Below are positions 16,915-26,040 of a DNA stretch of 64,000 nucleotides, piece by piece. Location: positions 992,001 to 1,056,000 of the forward strand of contig NZ_JAJAQH010000006.1 of NCBI RefSeq assembly GCF_020523625.1. Reading direction: 5' to 3'. The position numbers and the translations under genes were made by a program. This DNA is from Methylovorus menthalis. GTDB lineage: Bacteria > Pseudomonadota > Gammaproteobacteria > Burkholderiales > Methylophilaceae. The number at the start of each line of letters is the position of its first letter. Position 1 is the first letter of the stretch. The notes beneath the pieces were generated by a model. That model was given only the letters and a program-made list of their open reading frames with translations. It ran no database searches and was not told where the DNA came from.

Positions 16915-17850
16915 TTAGAGCGCGAAGTCAGCCACGACTTTCCCTGCGCGGGATGCGGTGCGATTGCGTTCGATCGCTTCAGAGATGTCGGCAAAACCGA
17001 TTACTTCGCTAATGCGGGACTGGAGCTTGCCGCTAGCGACTTCCTCAGCCAGTCTCTCCAACAGCTCAGGGTCTGGCTTGTTCATGAACCAGAGTCCTCG
17101 TCGATTAGCAGGTGTACGGGCAAGAATGTCGGGCGAGACGGTGCTGACAACGACGCCGTTCTGCGTCAGTACCTGCCACGATCGATCCAGTATTTCTCCA
17201 CCGACATAGTCGAGCACGAGATCAATGTCTCGAACTAGTTCCTCGAAAGACTGAGTTTGATAGTCGATCACATGGTCAGCGCCGAGACTGCGCACGTAAT
17301 CGGTGTCAGCCGTTGCCGCAATTGCGAAGACCTCGGCGCCAGCGCGCTTTGCGAATTGCACGGCATATCCGCCCAGCCCACCTGCCGCGCCGTGAATAAG
17401 GATGCGCTGGCCAGACTGAATCGAGCCCGCATGGTTAAGGCTATTCCAAGCGGCTACCGCTGCTACCGGAATAGCCGCGGCACCAACATCATCAAGACCA
17501 TCTGGCGTATGCGATAGGGTCGCGGCATTGACTGTAACGAATTCGGCGTAAGCACCAAGCCGGCCCATTGCGCCCATGACCCGATCGCCGACTTGCAGGT
17601 GAGAAACACCAGTCCCGACTGCATCTACGACACCCGCCAGTTCAGCGCCCAAAACGATAGGCAGCGGAAGCGGAAAAGCATTGCGTACATTGCCTTCCCT
17701 TACTTTCCAGTCGATGCCGTTCACACCAGCAGCGCGAACTCGCACCAGAACCTGGCCTTCTTTTGGTTCTGACTTCGGGATATCAGCCACCTCCACGGCG
17801 GCAGCGCCACCATATGACCGAATCAGTACAGCGCGTTGAATAGTGTTCAT
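16915..17850 (-). CDS. NADP-dependent quinone oxidoreductase-like MDR protein
   Basis: The 311-residue medium-chain reductase lacks the zinc-binding cysteines of alcohol dehydrogenases and has the Rossmann motif 'HGAAGGLGGYAVQFAK' with 'GVNGIDWKVREG' at the N-terminus. This fits the quinone oxidoreductase (zeta-crystallin) group that reduces quinones or enones with NADPH. AGAGGAAA precedes the start. It is divergent from the LysR gene at 17954 and probably controlled by it. Confidence 0.87.
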   Translation of the reverse strand: MNTIQRAVLIRSYGGAAAVEVADIPKSEPKEGQVLVRVRAAGVNGIDWKVREGNVRNAFPLPLPIVLGAELAGVVDAVGTGVSHLQVGDRVMGAMGRLGAYAEFVTVNAATLSHTPDGLDDVGAAAIPVAAVAAWNSLNHAGSIQSGQRILIHGAAGGLGGYAVQFAKRAGAEVFAIAATADTDYVRSLGADHVIDYQTQSFEELVRDIDLVLDYVGGEILDRSWQVLTQNGVVVSTVSPDILARTPANRRGLWFMNKPDPELLERLAEEVASGKLQSRISEVIGFADISEAIERNRTASRAGKVVADFAL

Positions 17851-17864
17851 TGCATTTCCTCTTT

Positions 17865-17880
17865 ATCATCTTACGATGAT
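17865..17880. promoter_or_regulatory. Candidate LysR operator between MDR and LysR genes
   Basis: ATCATC-TTAC-GATGAT is a perfect inverted repeat, and TCATCTTACGATGA roughly fits the T-N11-A pattern of LysR regulators. It sits 15 bases upstream of the MDR start in the divergent region. Confidence 0.4.
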
Positions 17881-17953
17881 GAGAAGATATGCTGTTGCAA
17901 TAATTAACGGAAGATGACAAGATTTACACACTACGTTTCAATAATGGAACACT

Positions 17954-18829
17954 ATGAACCTGAACGCTCTGATCGATTTCACACTCGTTGCCTCCAACGA
18001 AGGGCTGGGAAAAGCAAGCCGTGTGAGCGGCATACCCAAAGCAACTTTGTCGCGCCGTATTTCCGAACTTGAAGAACAAATGGGGGTGAGGTTGGTTGAG
18101 CGCAGCGCACGCGGTCTCAAACTTACCGAAGCTGGCCAGATCCTGATGACTCGAACCGAAGGTCCATTGAGTGAGGTAGTCGAGGCAATGACCGCAGCAC
18201 GTGACGGCGTATCAACGCCTAGAGGGCGATTGCGTATTGCTTCTCCCGTGTTGTTCTCGCAGCTCGCGATGGGCCGCATTGGAGCAGAATTTTGTGCGGT
18301 TTACCCTGAGGTGACTATAGAAGTTGTGGCGGAGGATCGCATGGTCGATCTCGTTGAGGAACAATTTGACGTCGCCATTCGAACCAATCCCAAACCAGAC
18401 AGCAGTTTGGTCGGCCGATGCTTTGCCAAAGATAGACTGGTAGTTGTAGCGGCACCTGCGGTACCTATGCCTCAGCCCGGCGCGATCAGGCAAGTTGCCA
18501 GTATCGTGGCTTCGAGTTTCCAGCCCACCACATGGAAACTAGACGGGGGGCAATTGGTCCTGGAGCCTGTTCCAAAACTGCGCTTCTCATCATTCCTGAT
18601 GATTCGCGATGCCGCTATCGCAGGTGGCGGTGCGGCGCTTATTCCTCAATCCATTGCTTGGGACCAGCTTGCTCGCGGAGAGTTGATTCAGTGGGGCACC
18701 TTATCAGGTGCAGAAGCTGAACTCTGGATATTGCACACGTCAAGGCGCCTGGTAGCTCCCAAGGTTCGCGCATTTGTCGATTTCATCTGCGCTCGCTATC
18801 CGGACATGTCTCTAGTGCTGAAGGGCTAG
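17954..18829 (+). CDS. LysR-family transcriptional regulator
   Basis: The 291-residue protein has the N-terminal winged HTH ('FTLVASNEGLGKASRVSGIPKATLSRRISELEEQMGVRLVER') and the periplasmic-binding-like effector domain. The gene is divergent from the MDR/NmrA pair, the classic LysR arrangement, so it probably activates these oxidoreductases in response to an electrophile or quinone. The ribosome site is weak. The effector is unknown. Confidence 0.9.
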   Translation: MNLNALIDFTLVASNEGLGKASRVSGIPKATLSRRISELEEQMGVRLVERSARGLKLTEAGQILMTRTEGPLSEVVEAMTAARDGVSTPRGRLRIASPVLFSQLAMGRIGAEFCAVYPEVTIEVVAEDRMVDLVEEQFDVAIRTNPKPDSSLVGRCFAKDRLVVVAAPAVPMPQPGAIRQVASIVASSFQPTTWKLDGGQLVLEPVPKLRFSSFLMIRDAAIAGGGAALIPQSIAWDQLARGELIQWGTLSGAEAELWILHTSRRLVAPKVRAFVDFICARYPDMSLVLKG

Positions 18830-18986
18830 AGGCTATTGGAGATAGGGTAACGCTTTAAAAATGCACTTTGGCTTGAATTAAGCAACACTATGAAATTGCA
18901 CATTACTGCGCATAATGTATATTATGTAAAATTGATGCAACAACACTCGATGCGGCAAACAGTGCAGATGCCTCATATCCAATCAG

Positions 18987-19586
18987 CTATATCAATGAAA
19001 AAAATAAGGCCGCAATCAGATAGCCGGCAAAAGATTTATATTCAATATGCTCCAGAGTTTCTTTTACACCATCTCGCACAGGTTCCTTATCAATGACATC
19101 TAAAAATTTACTGTTTAAAAATTTAGTAACATCTAAATTGAAAAATATAGGCCAGGAAATATTGTCAATGGTTTTAGATAGTGATTTGTTATAAATAGAA
19201 ACAATTAAGAAATAGAGAAACTTAAAAATTACACCGCCTACGTAAGTAAAAAATGTGAAGTGGAAAGAGTGATGTGTAGCTATACCTAAAACTAAAACAA
19301 TAAATGAAATTGTTAGAATAAAAGGGTCAAAAACAAAAAAATAAAAAAGATTATTTTTTTCTGATAAGTAAATTCCTATTGATAAAATATAAAGAATACC
19401 AATAGAAATAATAGCGATTGATAGCATACTGGTAAATGCAGTGTAGTAATTAACTTCTGCAAAAAAAAATGGAATATCAAAGTATGCTAAATATCCCCAG
19501 TCGAAAATGATGGAAAGAAGAAACCCTAAAACAGGGATTGCCCAAACAACAAATTGAATTTCTTTTAAAAATGATATTTTATTCAT
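18987..19586 (-). CDS. AT-rich orphan membrane protein
   Basis: The 199-residue protein has about five hydrophobic helices (residues ~12-33, 45-75, 83-112, 115-140 and the C-terminal tail) and many Phe, Ile and Tyr residues. I do not recognise the family. ATG 19586 is chosen because GGGGAGA lies six bases upstream; the frame extends to 19628. It overlaps the end of the upstream gene by eight bases, so the pair is translationally coupled. The region is far more A+T-rich than its neighbours, a sign of recent transfer. Confidence 0.7.
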   Translation of the reverse strand: MNKISFLKEIQFVVWAIPVLGFLLSIIFDWGYLAYFDIPFFFAEVNYYTAFTSMLSIAIISIGILYILSIGIYLSEKNNLFYFFVFDPFILTISFIVLVLGIATHHSFHFTFFTYVGGVIFKFLYFLIVSIYNKSLSKTIDNISWPIFFNLDVTKFLNSKFLDVIDKEPVRDGVKETLEHIEYKSFAGYLIAALFFSLI

Positions 19587-19875
19587 TACAATCTCCCCAA
19601 TAAAAAACCATTTGAATTTTAGCTTCAAAAGATGCTATTTGCATTTTTTTACCATCCAATGCTTTCATTGTTGCCAAATATCTACATACCATAATAATTA
19701 GCTTTTGATCCACATAAGATTCTGCTAAGCGGAGTTTTTCTTTTTCGACCAATCGGTAAAACTTTCTTCTTTTTGCTTTATCCCGCCCCTCAACACGTAT
19801 GTGCCAATAGTAGTTTCTTAAACTATGCGCCCAATCAGGTATTGGGTATTCCCCGCGATGATGAAATCCCTGCAC
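19579..19875 (-). CDS. AT-rich basic orphan protein, partner of membrane gene
   Basis: The 98-residue protein is soluble and basic in its middle ('RVEGRDKAKRRKFYRLVEKEKLRLAESY') and is not recognised. The only plausible start is a GTG at 19875 with a weak upstream site; the frame stays open for about 20 more codons, so the N-terminus may be different or truncated. Its stop overlaps the start of the membrane gene. The two genes form a compact AT-rich unit flanked by normal-GC genes. Confidence 0.55.
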   Translation of the reverse strand: MQGFHHRGEYPIPDWAHSLRNYYWHIRVEGRDKAKRRKFYRLVEKEKLRLAESYVDQKLIIMVCRYLATMKALDGKKMQIASFEAKIQMVFYWGDCNE

Positions 19876-20347
19876 TATCCGCGCCCTTTTCTTTTTATTG
19901 TGTCCTTGGCCGCAGGAATTCCGAATAGGAAAAAGTCACGCTGGTTGTATTGTGTCTGTAATATAAATCTAGACGGCGCTTCGCGCCGGACTGCCGTCTT
20001 ACGAAGACCAAAAAAAGCCCATTACGGGTTTTGCTGCACCACGATCTACCGCTTCACCCTCATCTCTCTTTCTAAAAAACCTTTAAAAATAAGTCGCTTA
20101 AATGTGATTTGTCATAGCAGGGTCTGAATTTCAGGCCTATATTGAATGCTGGCTTCCGATGAAGGATGCTAAATAAGCTAACCAGTAAGCGTATTGTCGA
20201 AATTTATCCAGGCAGATCATTAGACCTGAGGCGTGAGCGTCGGGGTTTATCCAAATCTGCATAGCTTCATGATGAGCTGAGAATTTTGAAGGGTTCAATA
20301 TTGCAGGGAGTGCTGGTCCTTAAATATGTTAAGGAAAGGTGGCTCTT
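19876..20347. other. Intergenic region with hairpins, no gene seen
   Basis: About 470 bases separate the AT-rich pair from the small membrane ORF. I see no convincing coding frame. It holds a G+C hairpin (GGCGC-TTC-GCGCC, near 19976-19988) inside a longer GACGGC/GCCGTC repeat and a terminator-like stem at 20010-20032 (AAAGCCC/GGGTTTT) whose T-run favours the minus strand. Confidence 0.5.
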
Positions 20348-20470
20348 ATGAAAAATGAGAGACAAGCACGTGATTCAAATGGTACCCAGAAACAGAGCTG
20401 GGGGTTTGCTGGGCCGATTTTTCTTTTTATTGTTTTGTGCCTGATATTTTCACTTCGCTGGATTTATTAG
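20348..20470 (+). CDS. Small single-helix membrane ORF (40 aa)
   Basis: ATG 20348 is preceded by AGGAAAGGTGG and opens a 40-codon frame: a charged N-terminal half (MKNERQARDSNGTQKQS) followed by one hydrophobic helix ('GPIFLFIVLCLIFSLRW'). An intrinsic terminator begins 19 bases after the stop. The combination of ribosome site, hydrophilic-then-membrane design and terminator supports a real small gene. Function unknown. Confidence 0.5.
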   Translation: MKNERQARDSNGTQKQSWGFAGPIFLFIVLCLIFSLRWIY

Positions 20471-20488
20471 CCGCATACCGCAGATGTA

Positions 20489-20519
20489 CAAAAGCCCCAT
20501 ATTCTGGGGCTTTTGTTTT
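20489..20519 (+). terminator. Intrinsic terminator after the 40-codon ORF
   Basis: CAAAAGCCCC pairs perfectly with GGGGCTTTTG around a seven-base loop and is followed by TTTT. It can act on both strands and also lies after the minus-strand DUF4142 gene. Confidence 0.85.
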
Positions 20520-20566
20520 ATGTATGCCCTGCTCTATCTGCAGGGTAATTAGCGTATTAGCCAGGT

Positions 20567-21097
20567 TTAATCATCCGTGCTGGCTTTGAGCTTTTTTGCT
20601 TCAGCCAGATGGTGTTTAAGAGCGGGCAGCATCTTGGCCGCAAACTGTTTTATATCGGCATCGTCCGCATTGGTGGCGGTTTTTTCAAACAGTTTGATGG
20701 TGTCTTTATGGGCGGCCACGCCTATGGATTCGGCATAGTCCTCGTCAAAATCCTTGCCATCCTTGGTGGAAAGCAGCTTGGCCTTGGCTTTTTGCATCAG
20801 GCTGGGCTCGGTGGGGATCTCCACGCCCTTGGTCTTGGCAAGTGCACTTAGCGCGGCGTATGCCTCGGTGTGGTCTTTGATCATCTGCTCGGCAAACTTT
20901 AATACCTGAGTGTTTTTGGATTTGGTCTTGGCCAGTTCACTGGCGGCAATTTCGGCTTTATTGGCTTGCGCGGCGTTTTCAAAGAAATTTTTATCACTCA
21001 TTGATACATCAGCGGCACAGGCCTGGTGAATGACACTCAGGGTCATCAAGCCAACCAGCGTACAGACGGAAAGCAGTTTCATGCGGGTAAGGTTCAT
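20567..21097 (-). CDS. DUF4142 exported protein
   Basis: The 176-residue protein has a signal peptide ending 'HQACA' and the DUF4142 helical bundle ('FFENAAQANKAEIAASELA', 'EQMIKDHTEAYAAL', 'LPALKHHLAEAKKL'). The pattern resembles the paralogue at 12119, sharing the His in 'KDH' and in the C-terminal 'HHL' block. An AAGGAG site precedes the start. It is periplasmic, of unknown function, and lies with other stress genes. Confidence 0.87.
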   Translation of the reverse strand: MNLTRMKLLSVCTLVGLMTLSVIHQACAADVSMSDKNFFENAAQANKAEIAASELAKTKSKNTQVLKFAEQMIKDHTEAYAALSALAKTKGVEIPTEPSLMQKAKAKLLSTKDGKDFDEDYAESIGVAAHKDTIKLFEKTATNADDADIKQFAAKMLPALKHHLAEAKKLKASTDD

Positions 21098-21313
21098 GAT
21101 CTTCTCCTTGGTGATGTGGGGGCACGTTTACAAGGTAGGCGGCTTTTCAGTTGGGGGTGATCGGGGGTTGTCTGATTTCCCTGTGGGATAAATCCGCATT
21201 GTGAGGCGCATGGCGTAAACACATCACGCCACAAAGTTGTGTAAGGGAAAGATCATGGGGGCGACTAATGCATGTAACACCCTATCAATTCCTATATTTT
21301 GGAGATTTAAAAA

Positions 21314-21793
21314 ATGAAAACATGTACAACTTCTGCCGGACTGATTGTCGCTACCCTGCTTGGTGCGTTATTCACCACGGCTGCCGTGGCTGCTGACCCC
21401 ATGCTGAGCACCGGGGGATATGCGACTGAAATGCATCAGATGGAAATGATGAAAATGCTGGATGCGGATGGCAATCACATGGTCACCAAAAGTGAGTTTG
21501 ATCGCTATTACGCCAGTATTTTTGATGAGCTGGACAAGAACAAGGATGGCAATATTGATGCTACTGAATGGGCTGGCACCAAGGCAACTGAGCAAATCAG
21601 CATTGCCACCGGGGGTTATAGTCGTGAGCTGCGGTCAATGAAGATGATGTCGATGGTAGATAAAAACAATGACCACAAAGTCTCCAAAGATGAGTTTATT
21701 GCTTATCACGGCATGTTATTCAAAGCCATGGATAAATCCGGAGACAACCAGATTGATGGTCAGGAATGGCTGGCAAAGCAGACTGGCAACTGA
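21314..21793 (+). CDS. Exported EF-hand calcium-binding protein
   Basis: The 159-residue protein has a signal peptide ending 'TAAVA' and four EF-hand loops: 'DADGNHMVTKSEF', 'DKNKDGNIDATEW', 'DKNNDHKVSKDEF' and 'DKSGDNQIDGQEW'. The loops occur as two pairs, each preceded by a repeated 'TGGY' and Met-rich segment, so the gene arose by internal duplication. Some loops deviate from the ideal DxDxDG, so Ca binding may be uneven. TGGAG precedes the start. Confidence 0.88.
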   Translation: MKTCTTSAGLIVATLLGALFTTAAVAADPMLSTGGYATEMHQMEMMKMLDADGNHMVTKSEFDRYYASIFDELDKNKDGNIDATEWAGTKATEQISIATGGYSRELRSMKMMSMVDKNNDHKVSKDEFIAYHGMLFKAMDKSGDNQIDGQEWLAKQTGN

Positions 21794-21951
21794 TAGGTGT
21801 CACGTTTTCAGGGTGGCTATTCGCTCGTTGAACACTAACTGAAATTCATCAAGATGTAGATGGCGCAGGATACGCCTAGCGGCTATATCTGCGCCTCTTT
21901 CGAGAGCCGCTTTTTTCATCACTTGCCTGCTAATCAGGTTTGCTTTTCCGG

Positions 21952-22668
21952 CTAAGGTTCTGGCCACTCCAGTTCAATCACCACCGGCAAATGATCAGAC
22001 AATCTGCGGATGTCTTTGCCATCGATGCGGTGCGCGGTGATCTTGATATCCGCCGCCTCGTACCACACACGATCCAGACGCAACACCGGGCACAGCGAGG
22101 GAAACGTAGCTTTGCACGGCACCGGCGTCAAATGGCTATCCAGAAAGCGCAGCAAGGCCGAGGGGCGCTGCCATTCGTTGATGTCGCCCATGAGCAGGAG
22201 CGGGCTTTTTACTTCTTCTTCCACCGCTTTTATCAGACGTATCAGGTTGCGCGCTTCGCTACGCCGTTCGTAAATGGAGAGTGAAAGATGGGTCCCGATC
22301 ACACGCAGATTGCCATGCGGTCCTTCAATCAGCGCATCGGCTGCCATGCGTGGCTCCAGGCTGGGCTGGGTTTCCAGGTTATGCACCAATCCTCGCAGGA
22401 TGGGGTAACGGCTGACGATGAGGTTGCCATACCAGCCCTGCCCTTCAAGCATGCTGGGGCAGACGAGGTGAAACGGGCGCTCAGGCCCGGCCAGGCTTTC
22501 AATGTCATCCTGCAGGCCGCCGCGCGAAGGGCGCGTTTCCATCTCCTGAATCACGCCAACATCAATATCCAGCCGCTGCATGAGGTGATGTATGCGCTTG
22601 AGATCGCGCTGACCATCCAGGCTGCGCCCGCCATGAATGTTGAAGCACAACAATCGCATGCGGCTCAT
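21952..22668 (-). CDS. Endonuclease/exonuclease/phosphatase-family protein (YbhP-like)
   Basis: The 238-residue protein carries the EEP catalytic fold: 'NIHGG', 'VIQEME', 'IGTHLS', 'MGDINEW' and the terminal 'RLSDHLPVV' are the standard metal- and phosphate-binding motifs. It follows the phospholipase D gene; the same pairing (ybhP with clsB/ybhO) occurs in enterobacteria. The role is probably in phospholipid-linked phosphoester cleavage. ATG 22668 with GGGGG upstream is chosen over a longer in-frame start. Confidence 0.83.
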   Translation of the reverse strand: MSRMRLLCFNIHGGRSLDGQRDLKRIHHLMQRLDIDVGVIQEMETRPSRGGLQDDIESLAGPERPFHLVCPSMLEGQGWYGNLIVSRYPILRGLVHNLETQPSLEPRMAADALIEGPHGNLRVIGTHLSLSIYERRSEARNLIRLIKAVEEEVKSPLLLMGDINEWQRPSALLRFLDSHLTPVPCKATFPSLCPVLRLDRVWYEAADIKITAHRIDGKDIRRLSDHLPVVIELEWPEP

Positions 22669-22741
22669 GGTCGCCCCCTTAAGCCATATGCATGCAGATA
22701 AGGCCAACCGTATTGGCAGTGCCTGCGCCGTGCAAGTCCCC

Positions 22742-24955
22742 TCATTTAGCCGCAGTCTGCCAGTGTTTGGCGGCGAGATGACTCAATACGATGATCAGGA
22801 TCCAGGCCAGCAGCCCGCCGCCCAGAAGCAGCATATTGTGCATGTCCGGATGTTTCCAGAATGAGAGCGCCGATTGCCCCAGCAACACGGATACTGCCGT
22901 GCCGGGCAGCATGCCCAGTGCCGTGGCCGCCATCAGCCGCCAGAAAGGCACATTCATCATGCCCAGCGCCAGATTGACCACGGTGTAAGGCGCAATCGGT
23001 ACCAGCCGCAGCAGGGTCAGCCCTACCAGCCCGCCTTTGTCGGCGTAATGGGCAATTTTTTTTGCATAGCGGCCAGTGAGCGCGCGCAGCGCATCTTCAC
23101 CCAGCTGCTTGCCCGCAAAAAACCCAATAATGCAGCTCACCAGCGAGCCCAGCATGGCGATCAAAAACGCCTCCAGCGGTGGAAATACAATCACCACCGT
23201 GGCGGTCATGATCACGTGTGGAAAGAAAATCAGCGTACCGATGACATAAGCCGCCATGCCAGCGGGGAACGCCCATGGCGTGTGCTTCACTTTTTCCAGC
23301 AAGGGGACAATTTTGTCCGGATTGGCGTATTCACTCAGTGGCGTGATTTTCCAGGCCAGCACCAGGGCAATCACCACCAGCACGGCGATCACCAGCTTGG
23401 GAGGAATCGAAGCGCGGAATTGTTTCCGCTGCCCGCGCGAAGTGACGAGGCGCGGCAGCAAAGGGTGGGCCGGGTCCGCCAGCCAGGTGGCGATTCCGGC
23501 AAAACGCTCGTGCCGATAGGCTTCGTCGTTGATGCGGCGCAAATGCTGGCGACTATGGGGGATATCGTCCAGAAAGGTATGCACACTGGCGCCGCTCTCA
23601 ATCAACTCCTGTATGTCGTCTATCTCGCGGCCGGTATGCTCGCGTATCAGGTCATTGCGCATGGTGGCAATCCCCTGCTGCGTGGCATCGTCATGCGCTT
23701 CAAACATCAGGTCGCACTCGGTATCCAGCGTCATCGAGCGGCGGTTGATATTGCTGGACCCAACCCGCAGGTAAGTGTCATCCACCACCATCAGTTTGGA
23801 ATGGATGCGGATGGCTTTTTCTTCGCCATGCTCATGACTCACAGGGTAGGCCATGAGCACGCGCCCCCCTACTCCGCCCGCTTCCAGCAGCTCCTTGAAG
23901 CGCACCCGGCCGGTGTACATGGATTTACGCTCCATAACACCTTGTGGCCTGTCGCAGCTGATGAGCAGTGCACGCAGGGCTGGCCGCTCTTTCAGCCGCT
24001 TGTTGAGCGCCCGCGCAATGTCCTTCTGCGTGAAAAACTGGTTTTCCATGTAAATGAACTGCTCGGCGCGGGCGATCATGTCCAGATAAAGCTGCTTGAT
24101 GTGGGTACACATCGGCTGCTGCATAAAGGCTGGCTGCGTTAACGCTACAGCGGTTCGGATATTGGTCAGCGCAGGCTGGGCAAATGTGGGCCAGACCGGT
24201 GGCAAGGCATGGCTATCGGGCGTTCTGGTGGCAATGGCATGCTTGCCAGTGGCTTGTCGCCATCGGTCGCGCACCAGGATTGCCAGCGGTTGAACTACGG
24301 GGCCAGTCACCACGGCCTGGATATCATGGTAAGGCCCGAATTCCTTTTTAGCCCCCAGCTTGATGCTGCCATCCGGGTCTATGCGGCGGTCATCTTCGGT
24401 GTGGTGCTCGCGCTTGTCCCAGCGGGCGATCGCGACATCCATGCCGCCACAAAAGGCGATTTCATCATCCACCACCACGACTTTCTGGTGATGGCTGGCG
24501 CCCAAGGGTAGTTGGCCATCAAATACAAAGTGAATATTGTCCGCCTCCTGCCACTTCCATTTGAATTCGGAAAAGCTCTCACGCTCGGCGGCTAAAAACA
24601 CCGAGTAATTCCAGCGGTTGAGGTAAATCTGGATGGCGGGATTTTGCCCGGCTTTCCAGGTCAGCAGCTCATACAGCATATGCGGGCAGCGGGCATTGGC
24701 GGCCTCCTCACCGCGTAGCAGCTCAATGCGGCTGTCGATATCCCAGCCCAGGATAAAGATGCTGTGGCGGGCTTTGCAAATGGCGTGATACAGCGCGCGG
24801 TAGTAGTTGGCACAATCGACCAGCAGCGCAGCGTGCGTGGCTTCAGCGGCATGCCAGCTGTTGGCGTCATTCAGCCGCATGGGCTGCGCTGATGTGGCTT
24901 GATCAGCATCCGGTAATTTGGTGTGCTCCTCCCAGGTATCCATGATCTTGTGCAC
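22742..24955 (-). CDS. Phospholipase D / VTT-domain fusion (cardiolipin synthase-like)
   Basis: The 737-residue protein joins two modules. Residues 1-490 form a phospholipase D/cardiolipin synthase fold with both HKD motifs ('HHQKVVVVDD' and 'IHSKLMVVDD'). The C-terminal 230 residues hold a VTT (SNARE-associated/DedA) membrane domain with 'FPAGMAAYVIGTLIFFP' and a glycine-rich 'LGSLVSCIIGFFAGKQLG'. It is likely an inner-membrane transphosphatidylase. The start is either the GTG directly after the upstream stop (24955) or the ATG at 24943. Confidence 0.88.
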   Translation of the reverse strand: MHKIMDTWEEHTKLPDADQATSAQPMRLNDANSWHAAEATHAALLVDCANYYRALYHAICKARHSIFILGWDIDSRIELLRGEEAANARCPHMLYELLTWKAGQNPAIQIYLNRWNYSVFLAAERESFSEFKWKWQEADNIHFVFDGQLPLGASHHQKVVVVDDEIAFCGGMDVAIARWDKREHHTEDDRRIDPDGSIKLGAKKEFGPYHDIQAVVTGPVVQPLAILVRDRWRQATGKHAIATRTPDSHALPPVWPTFAQPALTNIRTAVALTQPAFMQQPMCTHIKQLYLDMIARAEQFIYMENQFFTQKDIARALNKRLKERPALRALLISCDRPQGVMERKSMYTGRVRFKELLEAGGVGGRVLMAYPVSHEHGEEKAIRIHSKLMVVDDTYLRVGSSNINRRSMTLDTECDLMFEAHDDATQQGIATMRNDLIREHTGREIDDIQELIESGASVHTFLDDIPHSRQHLRRINDEAYRHERFAGIATWLADPAHPLLPRLVTSRGQRKQFRASIPPKLVIAVLVVIALVLAWKITPLSEYANPDKIVPLLEKVKHTPWAFPAGMAAYVIGTLIFFPHVIMTATVVIVFPPLEAFLIAMLGSLVSCIIGFFAGKQLGEDALRALTGRYAKKIAHYADKGGLVGLTLLRLVPIAPYTVVNLALGMMNVPFWRLMAATALGMLPGTAVSVLLGQSALSFWKHPDMHNMLLLGGGLLAWILIIVLSHLAAKHWQTAAK

Positions 24956-25252
24956 TTATTGCTTGGTGGATGGGGTGGTCTGGTGGATGTCAGCGCCTGG
25001 CTTGATACTGCGATCAGGCTGGTCCTCTTGCGGCATGCGCGGCGGCACAATCACACTTTTGTGTTCTTGTGGGTGTGCAGGCGGAACGGTCACACTTTTG
25101 CTATCGGTGCTGCACGGAGGCTTGCTGGTAGCGGAGGATTGATCACAGGGGGGCAGCGAATTGCCTGCCGGGGTGGTATCTGCCTGACTGATGGAGATCA
25201 TCGCCATCAGGCACAGCAATGCTGCAAACAAGCATAAACGAAGCATGGGCAT
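24956..25252 (-). CDS. Small exported protein, Pro/Ser/Thr-rich
   Basis: The 98-residue protein has a signal peptide ('LCLFAALLCLMAMISISQA') and a short, low-complexity mature part with a duplicated 'CxxSSATSKPPCSTDSKSV/PQEHKSVIVPPR' character and two cysteines. I do not recognise it. Its stop codon TAA is followed immediately by the next gene's GTG, suggesting coupling with the phospholipase D/VTT gene. GGAG precedes the start. It could be an envelope partner of that enzyme. Confidence 0.5.
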   Translation of the reverse strand: MPMLRLCLFAALLCLMAMISISQADTTPAGNSLPPCDQSSATSKPPCSTDSKSVTVPPAHPQEHKSVIVPPRMPQEDQPDRSIKPGADIHQTTPSTKQ

Positions 25253-25374
25253 GGTGGGCTCCAGTCAGGTGAATGTCTTCAAAAACATGCCTTATGGCAG
25301 AAGCCATGCCTGTATGAAAAGCCAGTGTGCCTACAGTTCCGCTTGCGCTTGTCAGACGATCTTTATGAAATCTC

Positions 25375-25992
25375 TCATGCAGCCCCTCTCAGCGCACGAA
25401 ACGCCGATGACAGCACCTTGGCAGATGAGCTTATCAAGAGCACGGAGAGCGCCAATCCGACCACCAGATCTGGCCAGGCGGCGTTAAACACCCACACGGC
25501 ACCTGCCGCCAGGATGACGGCAAGATTAGTGGCAATATCATTGCGCGAGCAGGCCCAGACGGAGGACATATTGATGTCATCACTGCGGTGCTTCCACAGT
25601 AGAAAAAGACAGAGACTATTGGCCAGCAGCGATAGCAAGCCTATGCCGCCCATGGTGTCAAACATCGGCAGCGCAGGGACAAATAGCCGATAAATCACCT
25701 GCCCCATCACAAACAGGCCCGCCACTAAAATCAGCCCGCCCTTGAACAGCGCCACCAAGGCTTTTTCGCGGGTGCTGCGTGAGACCACATACAGGCTTAA
25801 CGCATATGTCAGCGCATCGCCAAGGTTATCGAGGCTATCGGAAAGCAAGGCGGTGGAGTGGGCCAGCAGCCCGGCGGCAAATACCACCACGAACATGATG
25901 GCGTTGATCGCCAGCACGATCTTGAGGGTTTTACTCTGGCGCTGCTTCAGCGCTTCAATGGCGCATGATGTGTTGTTACAACAATCTGCCAT
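25375..25992 (-). CDS. Cation diffusion facilitator-like transporter, short form
   Basis: The 205-residue protein matches the membrane domain of CDF metal exporters, with the metal site in 'LLSDSLDNLGDAL' and the last helices 'CSRNDIATNLAVILAAG'. It lacks the C-terminal cytoplasmic domain usually present, so it is a short variant. Two Cys pairs at the N-terminus ('ADCCNNTSC') could bind metal. AGGAGG precedes the start. Probable role: efflux of Zn, Co or similar; the metal is not known. Confidence 0.8.
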   Translation of the reverse strand: MADCCNNTSCAIEALKQRQSKTLKIVLAINAIMFVVVFAAGLLAHSTALLSDSLDNLGDALTYALSLYVVSRSTREKALVALFKGGLILVAGLFVMGQVIYRLFVPALPMFDTMGGIGLLSLLANSLCLFLLWKHRSDDINMSSVWACSRNDIATNLAVILAAGAVWVFNAAWPDLVVGLALSVLLISSSAKVLSSAFRALRGAA

Positions 25993-26040
25993 GAGAGCCT
26001 CCTGTTATTCCATTAACCGATTGCATCGTACCCTGCCCGC

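Noticed and set aside
22874-24142. Plus-strand open frame of 422 codons opposite the phospholipase D gene
   Set aside because: The protein is Gln/His/Arg-rich with no recognisable domain, while the opposite strand has both HKD motifs and a VTT domain.
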